This document shows positions 26,747-36,828 of a stretch of DNA of 64,000 nt, one piece after another. The translations under genes and the position numbers were made by a program. Numbering within the stretch: position 1 is the stretch's first letter; every line of letters begins with the position of its first letter. Source of the DNA: Rheinheimera sp. (GTDB taxonomy: Bacteria; Pseudomonadota; Gammaproteobacteria; Enterobacterales; Alteromonadaceae); assembly GCA_003543135.1 (NCBI GenBank), contig DPJG01000027.1, forward strand, positions 1 to 64,000, given 5' to 3'. Under the pieces are notes generated by a model. It was given only the letters and a program-made list of their open reading frames with translations. It was not told where the DNA came from and made no database searches.

Positions 26747-26964
26747 CAACGCTGGTTGCAGCTAAACACTGCCATCAGCCGCCCGTTATCACTGTGGTTG
26801 CGTTGGATGGCCTAGCCAGCCACCAGTGAGCTTTGTTAACATCGGGCAGCCTGTGTTGAGCCTTGCCGATTTTTAGCCGGGGTATTTTTGCTTCTGCAAA
26901 AACACCCCTAAACATCAGCAGCTTTTGCCAGAGCTTATTCTAATAACAATCCACCGGAGCTTTT

Positions 26965-28707
26965 ATGAAAGCGAATTTTTGGTTATCAGGAACATCGCTG
27001 GCGCTTTCTGCCTGCCTTGGCCTGGCTGCTTGTTCCAAGCCGCCAACGCCTGCAGAAGAAAACAAAGCCGCACCAACAGTTGCCACAGCAGAGCAGGCTG
27101 CTGCGCCTGCAGACAGCAAGGCAGCCGCTGCTACAACGGCGCTGCCAGACACTTTAATGAACCCAAAACTGGGTGAATATATTAAAACTTTGTCGTCAGA
27201 TGAATTTCAGGGCCGTGCCCCCGCCACCAAAGGTGAAGAACTCACTCTGGCTTATATTTCTGAGCATTTTAAAAATATCGGTTTAAAACCGCTGGTGGGT
27301 GACAGTTTTGTGCAACCGGTACAACTGGTGCAAATTGACCCGAAAGAAGTGTCAGCTATGACCTTCAGCGGTGACAAAGCGCCGGCGCCTTTTAAATATC
27401 GTGACCAGATGTTTACCTGGACCACCCGTGTGACTGAGCTTTCTGAAGTGAAAGGATCTGACATGGTGTTTGTCGGTTACGGTATTGTCGCGCCTGAATA
27501 CAACTGGAACGACTATGAAGGCCTGGACGTCAAAGGCAAAACAGTGGTGATGTTTGTTAACGATCCTGGTTTTGCCACTAAAGATCCGGCGCTTTTTACC
27601 GGCGAAGCCATGACTTATTACGGTCGCTGGACTTACAAGTTTGAAGAAGCAGCCCGTCAGGGCGCGGCGATGGCACTGATAGTGCACGAAACCGATGCTG
27701 CTTCTTATGGCTGGCATGTAGTAGCAGGTGGTTCAGCCACCAAGTTTGACTTAATTAACCCGAACAAAAACGCCGACCGCGCTGCGGTTGAAGGTTGGGT
27801 AACCACTGAGTCTGCCAATACGTTGTTTGCCACTATTGGCGAAGATATTGAGTCTATGCGTAAAAAAGCGCTGAGCAAAGACTTTGCACCAATTCCGCTG
27901 AATATCAAAGCTTCAGTGTCGGTGAAAAACAACGTGCGTGAGCTGACTTCAGGCAACGTGGCGGGTTTTATCGAAGGCACAGAAAAACCGGATGAAGTGG
28001 TGCTGTATATGGCGCACTGGGACCATCTGGGTGTGGATTTTTCCAATCCGAAAAACAAAGTCTTTAACGGCGCTGTCGACAACGCTTCAGGCACAGGTGG
28101 TTTAATGGCGCTGGCTGAATATTATGCCTCTCAGCCAAAACCAAAACGTAGTGTGGCTTTTGTGGCAGTGACTGCCGAAGAGCGTGGTTTATTAGGTTCG
28201 GCCTGGTATGCGAAAAACCCACTGTTCCCGCTGAATAAAACCATCGCCGGTATCAATATGGACGTGATGAACGTCAATGGTCCGATGAAAGATATGGTAG
28301 TGGTTGGCCATGGCAACTCTGAGCTTGAAGTGATTTTAGAAAAATACACCAAAGAGCAGGGCCGTTATATTGCGCCTGAGCCAAATCCGGCAGCTGGTTC
28401 TTATTACCGTTCAGACCACTTTAACCTGGCCAAAGCCGGTGTACCCATGCTGTACGCCAAAGGTGGTGTGGATAGTGTGGCGCACGGCAAAGAGTGGGGT
28501 TTGGAGCAAGCGAAAAACTTTAACACCTGCTGTTACCACAAAGTGGAAGACGAATATAACGACAGCTGGGATTTAAGTGGTGCGCAGCAGGATTTATTCC
28601 TGTATTACCGTGTAGGCCGTGAGCTGGCAGACTCCAACGCCTGGCCAAACTGGTATCAAGGCAAAGAGTTTAAAGCGGCACGGGATGCCTCTTTAGCAGG
28701 TAAATAA
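26965..28707 (+). CDS. M28 family metallopeptidase lipoprotein with PA domain
   Basis: This 580-residue zinc aminopeptidase is anchored by a lipobox (GLAACS, Cys near 23) after a signal sequence, followed by an Ala/Thr/Pro-rich linker. A protease-associated insert covers about 130-290. The M28 catalytic domain shows the metal ligands in order: AHWDHLGV, GAVDNASGT, TAEERGLLGS, and a late His (YRSDHFNLAKAG). GGAG lies six bases before the ATG. A terminator follows. The substrate is probably peptides taken up or digested at the envelope. Confidence 0.93.
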   Translation: MKANFWLSGTSLALSACLGLAACSKPPTPAEENKAAPTVATAEQAAAPADSKAAAATTALPDTLMNPKLGEYIKTLSSDEFQGRAPATKGEELTLAYISEHFKNIGLKPLVGDSFVQPVQLVQIDPKEVSAMTFSGDKAPAPFKYRDQMFTWTTRVTELSEVKGSDMVFVGYGIVAPEYNWNDYEGLDVKGKTVVMFVNDPGFATKDPALFTGEAMTYYGRWTYKFEEAARQGAAMALIVHETDAASYGWHVVAGGSATKFDLINPNKNADRAAVEGWVTTESANTLFATIGEDIESMRKKALSKDFAPIPLNIKASVSVKNNVRELTSGNVAGFIEGTEKPDEVVLYMAHWDHLGVDFSNPKNKVFNGAVDNASGTGGLMALAEYYASQPKPKRSVAFVAVTAEERGLLGSAWYAKNPLFPLNKTIAGINMDVMNVNGPMKDMVVVGHGNSELEVILEKYTKEQGRYIAPEPNPAAGSYYRSDHFNLAKAGVPMLYAKGGVDSVAHGKEWGLEQAKNFNTCCYHKVEDEYNDSWDLSGAQQDLFLYYRVGRELADSNAWPNWYQGKEFKAARDASLAGK

Positions 28708-28741
28708 CAGGCCTCATCAGGTGTAAAGCCGAAGGCTTCAT

Positions 28742-28773
28742 CAAAAAAACGCGCTTTTCAGCGCGTTTTTTTA
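28742..28773 (+). terminator. M28 peptidase gene terminator
   Basis: AAAACGCGC and GCGCGTTTT pair around TTTTCA with long A and T flanks. Confidence 0.88.
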
Positions 28774-28856
28774 TGGGTTAAAGCGATGTATTTAACTGTT
28801 GATAAACCGCAGGCAAATGTCTCGTCAGGGTATACCTGCCGACCTGATTGCAGAGG

Positions 28857-29312
28857 TTAGTCAGGCACAGAGCGCTGCTGTGGCTCAGTACAGGGTTTAT
28901 GTTTCACCCGGATAATCTCCAGGATCTGAAAATACAGCTGCTTACCAAACAGCTGAACCTTTACCACATCACCACATTCTTTGCCTGGCAAGGCGGCACC
29001 AAGCGGTGACAACAGCGAAATTAAACCTGCTTCAGGTTGCTCCGCTTCGCCTGGCATCACCAGTTTGATCCAGCTTTGTTGTGTTGTGGTTAAGTCGTAT
29101 AACAGCACAGAGCAGCCGGGTTGAACGCCGGACTGGCTTAACCTGCTGGCTTTTTTCTGCTTTTCAAGCTGACTAAAAAGCTGCAGCAGTTGCCAGGGTT
29201 TAAGCGGCTGAAAATTACGTTCGGCCAGTTTGTGCAACAGGCGGTTGTGTTTGGTAAAAGCGATAAGCTCAGCACCCGGCAGGGCGGGTGGTTCGGTATC
29301 TTTGGAAGTCAT
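28857..29312 (-). CDS. GreA/GreB C-terminal domain protein, Rnk-like
   Basis: This 151-residue cytoplasmic protein has a helical N-terminal part (about 1-70) and a GreA/GreB FKBP-like C-terminal domain (about 75-145). Family wording includes VQPGCSVLLYDL, ISLLSPLGAALPGKECGDVV. This is the arrangement of Rnk and related RNA-polymerase-binding regulators rather than of GreA itself, which has a longer coiled coil. The start at 29312 has AGGA seven bases upstream and is preferred to an upstream ATG at 29357. Which process it controls is unknown. Confidence 0.75.
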   Translation of the reverse strand: MTSKDTEPPALPGAELIAFTKHNRLLHKLAERNFQPLKPWQLLQLFSQLEKQKKASRLSQSGVQPGCSVLLYDLTTTQQSWIKLVMPGEAEQPEAGLISLLSPLGAALPGKECGDVVKVQLFGKQLYFQILEIIRVKHKPCTEPQQRSVPD

Positions 29313-29356
29313 CACTGTTCCTGTAAAGTTTGATGCTGAAATAACAAACAATAACA

Positions 29357-29384
29357 AGGCCGGCCCTGAGCTTTCAGGACCGGC
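29357..29384 (-). terminator. hairpin downstream of nucleotidyltransferase gene
   Basis: GCCGG-CCTGA and TCAGG-CCGGC form a long stem. On the minus strand it is followed by CTTGTTATTGTTT, a broken T-tract, so this is a weak or partial terminator. Confidence 0.55.
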
Positions 29385-29551
29385 TTAGTGATGGAAGGCG
29401 GTAACGGAATTCCGCTTGGAGAAGGCGATAAGTGGCAAGGCAAATTTTAACAAAATAACCCTCCCACACTGGGGTTGACTGAAGTTGGCCGCACCATAGC
29501 CCATTTTGCCGCGAAGTTCAAATATAAGCGGCCATTGTGCAAATGCTGTTG

Positions 29552-30139
29552 TCAGCCCGGCACCACCACCTGAAGCAGCGGCCAAAGCTCAAGCCAGCCT
29601 TTGTCTTTGATTCTCTGCCGGAAAAGTTGTGGTCTTGGATAAAGTGGATTGATGCGAAGCGACAAAGACCAGTTTTCCGCCAGACCAAAGCTACTGTAAA
29701 AATCAAAGTGGCCGCTGTGATCAAGTCGCACACCAACACAGGTGGGAACCTCCACCCAACGTGAAATGCCATCAGCACAGTTTTGGTAAGGTGCATGCTG
29801 ATGAAACAGATGCATTCTGGCCTGATTTTTTACTTCCCATTGCACCTGGGGTACCAGAGCGCTGAGCTGCTGTACATAACGCTGCTCTGTGCTGCGGTTG
29901 AGATCTGTGTTGTCAAAATACACCAGATCCACATCATTCAGCGGTGTCGGCTTAGGGTATTGGTGCAGTGCATCCCAAATCAGGTTTCGCAAAAAACCGG
30001 CGCCCAGATACCAGTCGTGAAGACCCAGCGACAAAGCCGCCTGCAGGCAGCGCAGGCGAAGTGCATCCTGTTGCAGCAAGGCCGAGGTGGCGGCCTGATG
30101 ATCCATCTGTCCATCATCTTTATTCCATCTGTGCATCAT
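29552..30139 (-). CDS. nucleotidyltransferase-like protein (DUF925 type)
   Basis: This cytoplasmic protein has 195 residues and the pattern of the nucleotidyltransferase_6 group: WYLGAGFLRNLIWDALH near residue 43 and the acidic PLNDVDLVYFD near 65 (Asp-x-Asp, candidate metal ligands), then a basic C-terminal region (NPLYPRPQLFRQRIKDKGW). The substrate is unknown. Several in-frame ATGs (30139, 30136, 30106) come from a 22-base tandem duplication over the start, so the exact N-terminus is uncertain; the family core begins after 30106. Confidence 0.8.
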   Translation of the reverse strand: MMHRWNKDDGQMDHQAATSALLQQDALRLRCLQAALSLGLHDWYLGAGFLRNLIWDALHQYPKPTPLNDVDLVYFDNTDLNRSTEQRYVQQLSALVPQVQWEVKNQARMHLFHQHAPYQNCADGISRWVEVPTCVGVRLDHSGHFDFYSSFGLAENWSLSLRINPLYPRPQLFRQRIKDKGWLELWPLLQVVVPG

Positions 30140-30145
30140 CTTTAC
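30102..30145. repeat. 22-base tandem duplication over a gene start
   Basis: TCCATCTGTCCATCATCTTT at 30102 and TCCATCTGTGCATCATCTTT at 30124 are two 22-base units differing at two positions. They repeat the start region of the nucleotidyltransferase gene and multiply its candidate ATGs. Confidence 0.85.
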
Positions 30146-30281
30146 TCTGGCTGGGGCGCGCTTGGCAAGAGGCGGATTGTAATAACGGCTGGCGTTTCAG
30201 TGCAAGGCCGCTGTGGCTGTTTGCGTCCGGATAAGCTACACCTATGCCAGCGCAGGTACAGTCAGAGCGACAGGAGGCGGG

Positions 30282-30854
30282 ATGTCAACAACAGACTTAT
30301 TTGTTGAATTGATAGTGGTGGGCTGTGGCGCTTTTGCTGCACTGTTGCTGCTGTTGCTGGCGGTTTTTGGTGTTGACAGCAGCTTGTTGCAACAGTTGCT
30401 TGGTATGCCGGTACTGGCCTTGCCGGCGCTGGTGCTGATTTATCTGCTGGGTATTCTGACTGACCGTTTTGCCGACCGGCTCTTTAATCTGTATTGGGTG
30501 GCCGCCAAACAACAACAGCAATACCCGGGCGGGCAGGCCCGCTTTCATCAGGACAAAACCCTGGTGCTGGCAAAGTCGGAGCGTTTTGCCGCTCTTTATG
30601 AATACAGCCGCAGCCGTCAGCGTATTTGCCGTGGTTGGGCGCTGAATTCGCTACTGCTGTTATTCAGTGCTGAACTGTTGTTATTCAGCCGGTTTTGGCA
30701 TTGGCCGCAGTTGTGGCTGCTGGCTGTCACCTTGCTGCTGTTGCTGGTGCTACTTTGCTGGTGCTGCTGCTATGCCTGGTTGCAGATGCTGGACACTGAA
30801 CTGCGCCGGGTGCATGAACAAGCCAGCTTGTTGCGATCTTCCGTAGAGTTTTGA
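30282..30854 (+). CDS. hypothetical integral membrane protein
   Basis: The 190 residues have four predicted membrane helices: near 8-30 (ELIVVGCGAFAALLLLLL), 42-60, 120-137 (NSLLLLFSAELLLF) and 143-165 (LWLLAVTLLLLLVLLCWCCC). A soluble loop of about 55 residues separates helices 2 and 3 (RFADRLFNLYW to RICRGW). CAGGAGGCGGG directly precedes the ATG at 30282, which is the start used. I recognise no family. It lies upstream of the GGDEF-EAL gene by 122 bases but with no obvious link. Confidence 0.7.
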   Translation: MSTTDLFVELIVVGCGAFAALLLLLLAVFGVDSSLLQQLLGMPVLALPALVLIYLLGILTDRFADRLFNLYWVAAKQQQQYPGGQARFHQDKTLVLAKSERFAALYEYSRSRQRICRGWALNSLLLLFSAELLLFSRFWHWPQLWLLAVTLLLLLVLLCWCCCYAWLQMLDTELRRVHEQASLLRSSVEF

Positions 30855-30976
30855 TGGATACGCTTTGGTTGAAAAATAACCAAACAGTTATTTTTCGTTA
30901 AAAATCAGACTTTATCAGCAAAAACAGAACTATCTTTACAACATCAGAGAACCGCTGCAACTTGGTGTTGTGTTTT

Positions 30977-32884
30977 ATGCTGGAAAAATTGGCTGAACCT
31001 GCAGAGACTGCAAATCCATTGCAGCAACTTGATGGTTTTCGTTTAAAACGCTTGCTGCAGATTATTGCCGTCTCTTTTGTTGGCCTGGTGCTGGCCATGG
31101 CCGTGGCTTCAGGCACCACTAAATTTTGGCTGCTGGGCGGTTGCCTGGCGCTGGCGTTGGCCGGTGTGGTGGCCTGTTATCATAAAACCCTGCTGGCGGC
31201 TTATATTCTGCTCTGGTCGCTGGCGCTGATGTTGTCTGGCCTGGCGTATAGCAATGGCGGTCTGCACGACATTGCCATTTTTGGTTTTCCCTGTGTACTG
31301 GTCTATGCCGCTATTCTGGGCAGCAACGGGCTGTTTTTGTCTTTGCTGCTGTATTGCCTTGGCTTTTGTGGTGTGCTGGCATTTTTAAGTATGCAGGGGC
31401 TGCTGGTGCAGCAAATCCCCGCTGTTGGCTGGAACACTGTGGTTTATGTGGCCGTCATTCTGCTGGTGACAGGTTTTAGTGTGTTTTTGCTGACCAAAGA
31501 TCTGCGCCGGTTATTACATTCATTGCAACGGGAAAACGAAAGAGTCAGGCAAAGTCAGCTGGAAATTGAACGGCTGGCGCATCATGACAGGTTAACCACT
31601 TTACCCAATCGCATTCTGGCGGAGCTGAGTTATCAGCAGTTGTTAAAACAGTGCCGCGAGCAGCAGCAGCGTCTGGCCGTGTTGTTTTTGGATTTGGATA
31701 ACTTTAAGCCGGTCAACGATTCTTTGGGCCATTCGGCCGGTGATTTGGTGTTGCAGCAACTGGCGCAGCGGCTGTTGTCGGTGATGCCAAAAGATGCCGT
31801 GTTAAGCCGGTTTGGCGGTGATGAATTTCTGGTGCTGGTGCCATCCGACAGCGACGACGGCAAACTGGCGCTTCTGGCCAAGGCCATGATCAACCAAACC
31901 TGCAGCCCTTTTTATGTGATGCAAACCCATATTGAAATTTCCGGCTCTGTCGGCATTGCTGTGGTACCGCGCGATGGCGTTGAATTTAATATGCTGTGCA
32001 AAAAAGCCGACCTTGCTATGTACAAAGCCAAAGATGATGGCCGCAATACCTGGCGTTTTTATGATGAAGAAATCGACAAAGCCAATATCGACAAATTTAA
32101 CCTGTTGCAGGGCATTCGCCAGGCGTTAAAAGAACAACAATTCCAGTTGTATTACCAACCCAAAGTGGATTTAACCACTGGCCAGATAGTCGGTGCTGAG
32201 GCGCTGGTGCGCTGGCCTCAGGCCGATGGTTCTATGATAAGCCCAATGCAGTTTATTCCGCTTTGTGAAGAAAGTGGTTTAATTCTGGAACTGGGCGCTT
32301 TTGTGATCCACGAAGCCTGTCAGGCCTGCCGGCGCTGGCAACGTTTGGGTTATGCCGATATCAGCGTGGCGGTGAATTTGTCTTTTGTGCAGTTTCGCGA
32401 TAATTCACTCGAAGGCCTGGTGCGCCAGGCTCTGAAAGACGCTGAGCTCAGCCCATCCGCGCTGGAGCTGGAGCTGACCGAGTCTTTGTTAATAGGCGAA
32501 GGTGACCATGTGCAGCAGCAGCTGGATGCACTCAGTAGTTTAGGGCTGACCTTTGCTATTGACGATTTTGGCACTGGTTATTCTAACCTCGGCTATTTGC
32601 GCCGTTTTAATGCCACCACCTTAAAAATTGATAAATCTTTTATCAGCTCTTTGTATCTGTCCAGCCGCGATGAACCCCTGGTGCGCGCCATTATTCAGCT
32701 GGCCAAAAGTCTGGGTTTAATCACAGTGGCCGAAGGGGTGGAGGATGCCCAGACCATGCAGCTTCTTAAAGACATTGGCTGTGAACAGGCGCAGGGTTAT
32801 TTTTGGTCAGCTCCTGTCCCAGAGCAGAAATTTGTGATGTTATTGCCGTTAAAACAACAGGCCCCAGGGGAAGATCTGTATTAA
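30977..32884 (+). CDS. membrane GGDEF-EAL cyclic di-GMP protein
   Basis: The 635-residue protein has six or so N-terminal membrane helices (to about 185), a GGDEF domain with the motif intact at 280-284, and an EAL domain with EAL at 408-410 and DDFGTGYSNLGYL further on. The cyclase I-site position reads MPKD, so RxxD is absent. Because the EAL motif and the DDFGTGYS loop are intact, phosphodiesterase activity is likely and a dual role possible. An ATG at 30977 is used, but TTG and GTG lie just upstream and no clear ribosome binding site helps. Its stop shares bases with that of the next convergent gene. Confidence 0.92.
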   Translation: MLEKLAEPAETANPLQQLDGFRLKRLLQIIAVSFVGLVLAMAVASGTTKFWLLGGCLALALAGVVACYHKTLLAAYILLWSLALMLSGLAYSNGGLHDIAIFGFPCVLVYAAILGSNGLFLSLLLYCLGFCGVLAFLSMQGLLVQQIPAVGWNTVVYVAVILLVTGFSVFLLTKDLRRLLHSLQRENERVRQSQLEIERLAHHDRLTTLPNRILAELSYQQLLKQCREQQQRLAVLFLDLDNFKPVNDSLGHSAGDLVLQQLAQRLLSVMPKDAVLSRFGGDEFLVLVPSDSDDGKLALLAKAMINQTCSPFYVMQTHIEISGSVGIAVVPRDGVEFNMLCKKADLAMYKAKDDGRNTWRFYDEEIDKANIDKFNLLQGIRQALKEQQFQLYYQPKVDLTTGQIVGAEALVRWPQADGSMISPMQFIPLCEESGLILELGAFVIHEACQACRRWQRLGYADISVAVNLSFVQFRDNSLEGLVRQALKDAELSPSALELELTESLLIGEGDHVQQQLDALSSLGLTFAIDDFGTGYSNLGYLRRFNATTLKIDKSFISSLYLSSRDEPLVRAIIQLAKSLGLITVAEGVEDAQTMQLLKDIGCEQAQGYFWSAPVPEQKFVMLLPLKQQAPGEDLY

Positions 32885-33672
32885 CCCTCATTGTGTTGTT
32901 TTTTTAGCTCGGCCGCCAGTGGGGCTATTAAAGCCTGATGTTTTTTATGTAAAAAATGAAATAACTGCTCAGTGGCCAGCACCTGGGGTAACCGACGCAG
33001 TTTTGCTGCAGTTAAATCAGGCTCCACCTGCAATACCGACGCTACATCATCCAGCATCAGATCCACTTTCCCTTGTTTCAGCATTTCCAGCGCTTGCCTG
33101 GTGGTGGTGACCGCCACTCTGCTGCCTTTTAAACGATATTGTTCCGCCATTTTAAAACCACGCACATAACCAATACGCAGTTTGGGGTTTTGCTGCCATC
33201 CGGCATAATCATTCGGGTTTTGCGCCTCGTCGCGGACAAAAGCATAAAGCGCCAGCGAAGTCAGCGGCTCAGGCACCAGCAGCAGGTTAGGGTAGTTGGC
33301 AGTCGCGGTTTTGATCCGGAACAACTCACCGTCATAGTCGCCTTTATTGCTCATTAATAAAGAGCGGCCGGCCGGCAAATGTTCAACCTGCAGCTGATAA
33401 CCCAAAGCCAGATAAGCTTTAGCCAGCCGGTTTTCAATCATCCGGGTGAGTGCTGACTGATTAACACTGCTGGCGATGCGTATTGGTGTTAACGGCGCTG
33501 CGGTTGACTGAGTTGGCGCTAAAGGTGCTGTCGTGAAAGGAACTGTCGTTAAAGGTGCAGGAGTTGCCGGCCATTGCTGCGCGGCCACGCTGTGACAAAT
33601 CCAAAGCAGGCTAAACATCAATAACTGCAGGGATTGCTGTTGCAGTGTCAACTTCAGGTTAGCCCACAACAT
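32881..33672 (-). CDS. periplasmic solute-binding-like protein (SBP_bac_3 type)
   Basis: The ATG at 33672 follows GGAGGGGAG and is preferred to one 11 codons earlier. It gives 263 residues: signal peptide ending at SVAA, then a Pro/Thr/Ala-rich linker with repeated APLTP and TTAPL words, then a substrate-binding domain (RIASSVNQSALTRMIEN, GDYDGELFRIK, KLRIGYVRGFK, GKVDLMLDD). Proteins of this type without transporter genes often serve as sensory or orphan binding proteins. Convergent with a GGDEF-EAL gene, with which it shares the stop bases TTAA. The ligand is unknown. Confidence 0.75.
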   Translation of the reverse strand: MLWANLKLTLQQQSLQLLMFSLLWICHSVAAQQWPATPAPLTTVPFTTAPLAPTQSTAAPLTPIRIASSVNQSALTRMIENRLAKAYLALGYQLQVEHLPAGRSLLMSNKGDYDGELFRIKTATANYPNLLLVPEPLTSLALYAFVRDEAQNPNDYAGWQQNPKLRIGYVRGFKMAEQYRLKGSRVAVTTTRQALEMLKQGKVDLMLDDVASVLQVEPDLTAAKLRRLPQVLATEQLFHFLHKKHQALIAPLAAELKKQHNEG

Positions 33673-33790
33673 CAGAACTCCCCTCCTTTTCAGCCTTAAG
33701 TGCAACTTAGCACAGTTTCCCTGATGGTGCGCTGTAGCCAGAGCAGCTACAGCGCGGACTTTGTTTTATGTTGGTTTTGTAACGGCTGGA

Positions 33791-36703
33791 TTATGGTTTT
33801 CCCTGCTGCGGATAAGCCACTACAGGCCAGCCGGTTTGTTGCAGCTGTGGCATCAGGGTTTTGGCATCACCCACCACCAAAATCAGCATAGAGGACGGAT
33901 CCAGATGTTTGGCCGCCAGGGCGTTGATTTCCTGTTGGCTGATGTTTTCTACTATCTGATTGCGGGTTTTCACAAAATCAGGGCTTAACTGATATTCCAG
34001 GATCTGGCTCATAAATCCCAGCTTGGCCTGAGGTGTTTCGTATTGCAGCGCGTCCGACTGATGAATGGCCTGGCGCATAAACTCCAGTTCATCACTTTGG
34101 ATCCCCAAAGTGCGGTATTTGTTCAGCTCAGCTAAAAACTGCTCAATGGCAGCACCGGCCACATCAGCGCGCACCGCTGCAGAAGCCACAAAGCTACCGG
34201 CAAACTTGTCGCCGCTAAAGCCGGTAAAGGCCCCATAGGTGTAACCTTTGTCTTCCCGCAGGTTCAGGTTAATCCGGCTGTTAAAATTGCCGCCTAATAC
34301 AAAGTTCATCAGGTTGGCGCGGAAAAACTCACCGCTGATATCCATCGGTAAACTGCGTTTGGCAATGCGGATCTCCGCCTGCGGCGCATCGGCTTTATCC
34401 ACCAGATAAATCACGCCATGTTGAGCTTTGGCAGGCGGAATTTGCGTGTTCAGCACCTTGGCTTCACCTTGCCAGCCCTGAAATAACGACGACAGTTGCT
34501 GTTCGACTGTTTCTTTGGGTAAATCCGACGCCACTATTAACATGCTGCCTTTAGGTTTGACGTGTTGCTGGTAATAGGCTTTTAGTTGTGCAGCTGTCAG
34601 TTTACTCAGGCTTTCGATGCTGCCTTCGGACGGATAAGCGCGGATATGGTCAGCAAACAATAAACGGCGCAAATGTTTACGCGCCAGATAGGCGGCACTT
34701 TTTTCGGCATGCTGTAACCCTTGCAGGCTTTGTTGTTGTAGCCGGCTAAAATCATCAGCAGCAAAAGCCGGGCGCAGCAGTTTTTCCTCCAAAAGCTTCA
34801 GGGTCGGTTGCAGGTTTTTGCTTAAGCTCGACACAAACACTGTCATATACTGATCGCCAGCGCTAAAGCTGATGCTGCTGCCGAGTTTCTCCAGCGCCAG
34901 ACTCATCTCTTCAGTGCTGTAGTTTTGCGTGCTTTCATTGAGCATGGCGGCCAATAACGACGAAATACCAAGCTGCTCCGGCGTTTCAAAATAAAGCCCC
35001 AGCGGAATTTTTAACAAAAGTGCCGTGGTTGGGGTTTCTGTGGTTTGCGCGCCCAGCACTTTGATGCCATTGCCAAGCTCGGTTTGCCAGGTTTGCGGCA
35101 AAGTGACTGCCGGGTTGCTGCCTGCTTTGGGCATCTGGCTGCGGTCAAAGTTGTCTGTGGCTTTACGCTCAGTCAGATCGGCCGCACTGGTGGTGGATTT
35201 TTCAGTAAATGCTGGTCTTTTAAACACAAAATTGTCGGCCTTGGCGCGTAGCTGTGCAGCACCTTTTGGCACCACACTCATCACTACGGCGTGTTTGTTT
35301 TTTAAATATTGCTGATAAACCCGAAGCACATCTTCCCGGGTCACGCTTTGATAACGTTGAATATCAGCTGCAACTAAATCTGGTTTGGCAAAAAAGGTTT
35401 CGTTATGCGCGAGCTGAGTGACTTTGCCCTGCACCGATTGCAAGCCAAACACACTCTGAGCTTCAATTTGGGCTTTGACTTTGGCCAAATCATCGTCTGT
35501 GACACCGCGGCTTTCAAATTCCTGCAGGCTCTGGCGGATGATCTTCTCAATATCCGCCAGCGTCTTACCGGACGCCGGGTGTGGCAGCGCCAGCAAGGTA
35601 AATTCACAGGCCAGCTCCATACAGCTGTGACTGGCCTGCGCCTGCACCGCCAGCTGATTTTTCAGCAGATTTTTATACAGCAGTGAGCTGTTGGAGCCCC
35701 CTAAAATTTCCGCCAGAATATCCAGTGCGGCTTCGTCCTGATGGCGGGCGTATACAGTTGGCAACGCCAGATATAACAAAGGTAAATGGACATTGTCTTC
35801 AAAAGACACATATCTGTCTTCTGTTAAGCTAAACAGCTGTTTTGGCGCAGGCGCTACATCCGGACCTTCGGGAATGGTGCCAAAATACTTTTGCACCAGA
35901 GGTAAAATCTGCTCGGCTTTTACCGCGCCGCCTATGGTCAGTGTGGCATTATTCGGGCCGTACCAGCGCAGGAAAAAGGCTTTGACATCATTGACATTGG
36001 CGCGGTTTAAATCGTCCATATAACCAATGACCGGCCAGGAATACGGATGACCGGCCGGATATAAAGCTTCGGCCACTTTTTCTGATAAACGGCCATAAGG
36101 CTGATTATCAATGCGCTGGCCCCGTTCGTTTTTCACAGTTTCACGTTGTACTTCAAACTTTTTCTCGGTAACTGCGTCCAGCAAAAAGCCCATCCGGTCA
36201 GCCTCCAGCCATAACACTTTTTCCAGCTGATTGACCGGTACTGTCTGGTAATAATTGGTGCGGTCGGTATCTGTGGTGCCGTTTAGTTCACCGCCTGCAG
36301 CAGTGATAATTTGAAAGTGCTGCTCGTCTGCCACATGTTCAGAGCCCTGAAACATCATATGTTCAAAAAAATGGGCAAAACCTGATTTACCGGCTTCTTC
36401 GCGGGCAGAGCCAACATGATAGGTCACGTCCACATGCACCAGTGGATCTGAATTGTCTTCATGCACTAATACAGTTAAACCATTGGCCAGTCTGTATTTT
36501 TTATAAGGAATGGCCGGCGTGCCCAAAGCTGGATTGTGAGTTTCTACCAGTTGAATGCCAGCTGGCAAACCGCTTTGTTGCTGATGGTCCTGGCTGCTGC
36601 AGGCGCTAAGCAACAGGGCAATAGCAACAGATAAAGCCGCAGGCAGAAAAGTTTTGTTGGCAGTGAACCGGCTTTTGCCGTTGTTTTGCAAGAATGTCTG
36701 CAT
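33791..36703 (-). CDS. M16 family zinc peptidase, two-module lipoprotein
   Basis: This 970-residue pitrilysin-like peptidase has a lipobox at LLSAC35. The inverted zinc motif is HFFEH (H111, E114, H115), followed by the distal Glu in ETVKNERGQR. The first module (about 60-480) is active; the second (about 530-950) lacks HxxEH, as is usual for the half that closes the chamber. It is envelope-anchored and degrades peptides. It stands alone, upstream of the convergent solute-binding-like gene's promoter and 125 bases from the YCII gene. Confidence 0.93.
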   Translation of the reverse strand: MQTFLQNNGKSRFTANKTFLPAALSVAIALLLSACSSQDHQQQSGLPAGIQLVETHNPALGTPAIPYKKYRLANGLTVLVHEDNSDPLVHVDVTYHVGSAREEAGKSGFAHFFEHMMFQGSEHVADEQHFQIITAAGGELNGTTDTDRTNYYQTVPVNQLEKVLWLEADRMGFLLDAVTEKKFEVQRETVKNERGQRIDNQPYGRLSEKVAEALYPAGHPYSWPVIGYMDDLNRANVNDVKAFFLRWYGPNNATLTIGGAVKAEQILPLVQKYFGTIPEGPDVAPAPKQLFSLTEDRYVSFEDNVHLPLLYLALPTVYARHQDEAALDILAEILGGSNSSLLYKNLLKNQLAVQAQASHSCMELACEFTLLALPHPASGKTLADIEKIIRQSLQEFESRGVTDDDLAKVKAQIEAQSVFGLQSVQGKVTQLAHNETFFAKPDLVAADIQRYQSVTREDVLRVYQQYLKNKHAVVMSVVPKGAAQLRAKADNFVFKRPAFTEKSTTSAADLTERKATDNFDRSQMPKAGSNPAVTLPQTWQTELGNGIKVLGAQTTETPTTALLLKIPLGLYFETPEQLGISSLLAAMLNESTQNYSTEEMSLALEKLGSSISFSAGDQYMTVFVSSLSKNLQPTLKLLEEKLLRPAFAADDFSRLQQQSLQGLQHAEKSAAYLARKHLRRLLFADHIRAYPSEGSIESLSKLTAAQLKAYYQQHVKPKGSMLIVASDLPKETVEQQLSSLFQGWQGEAKVLNTQIPPAKAQHGVIYLVDKADAPQAEIRIAKRSLPMDISGEFFRANLMNFVLGGNFNSRINLNLREDKGYTYGAFTGFSGDKFAGSFVASAAVRADVAGAAIEQFLAELNKYRTLGIQSDELEFMRQAIHQSDALQYETPQAKLGFMSQILEYQLSPDFVKTRNQIVENISQQEINALAAKHLDPSSMLILVVGDAKTLMPQLQQTGWPVVAYPQQGKP

Positions 36704-36828
36704 AAAGTTCTCATCTATCAGGGCAGCCAGAGGCTGCAGAATATAACAGCACCAATCTTTAGTTGGCCTGCTGTGGCCGGCCGCGTGAGTGCAAGCGAAC
36801 CTTGATCACAAGGCGTTCTGGTAAGGCT

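Noticed and set aside
32881..32884. Shared TTAA stop bases of two convergent genes as a regulatory overlap
   Set aside because: Four-base stop overlaps between convergent genes are common and need no special explanation.
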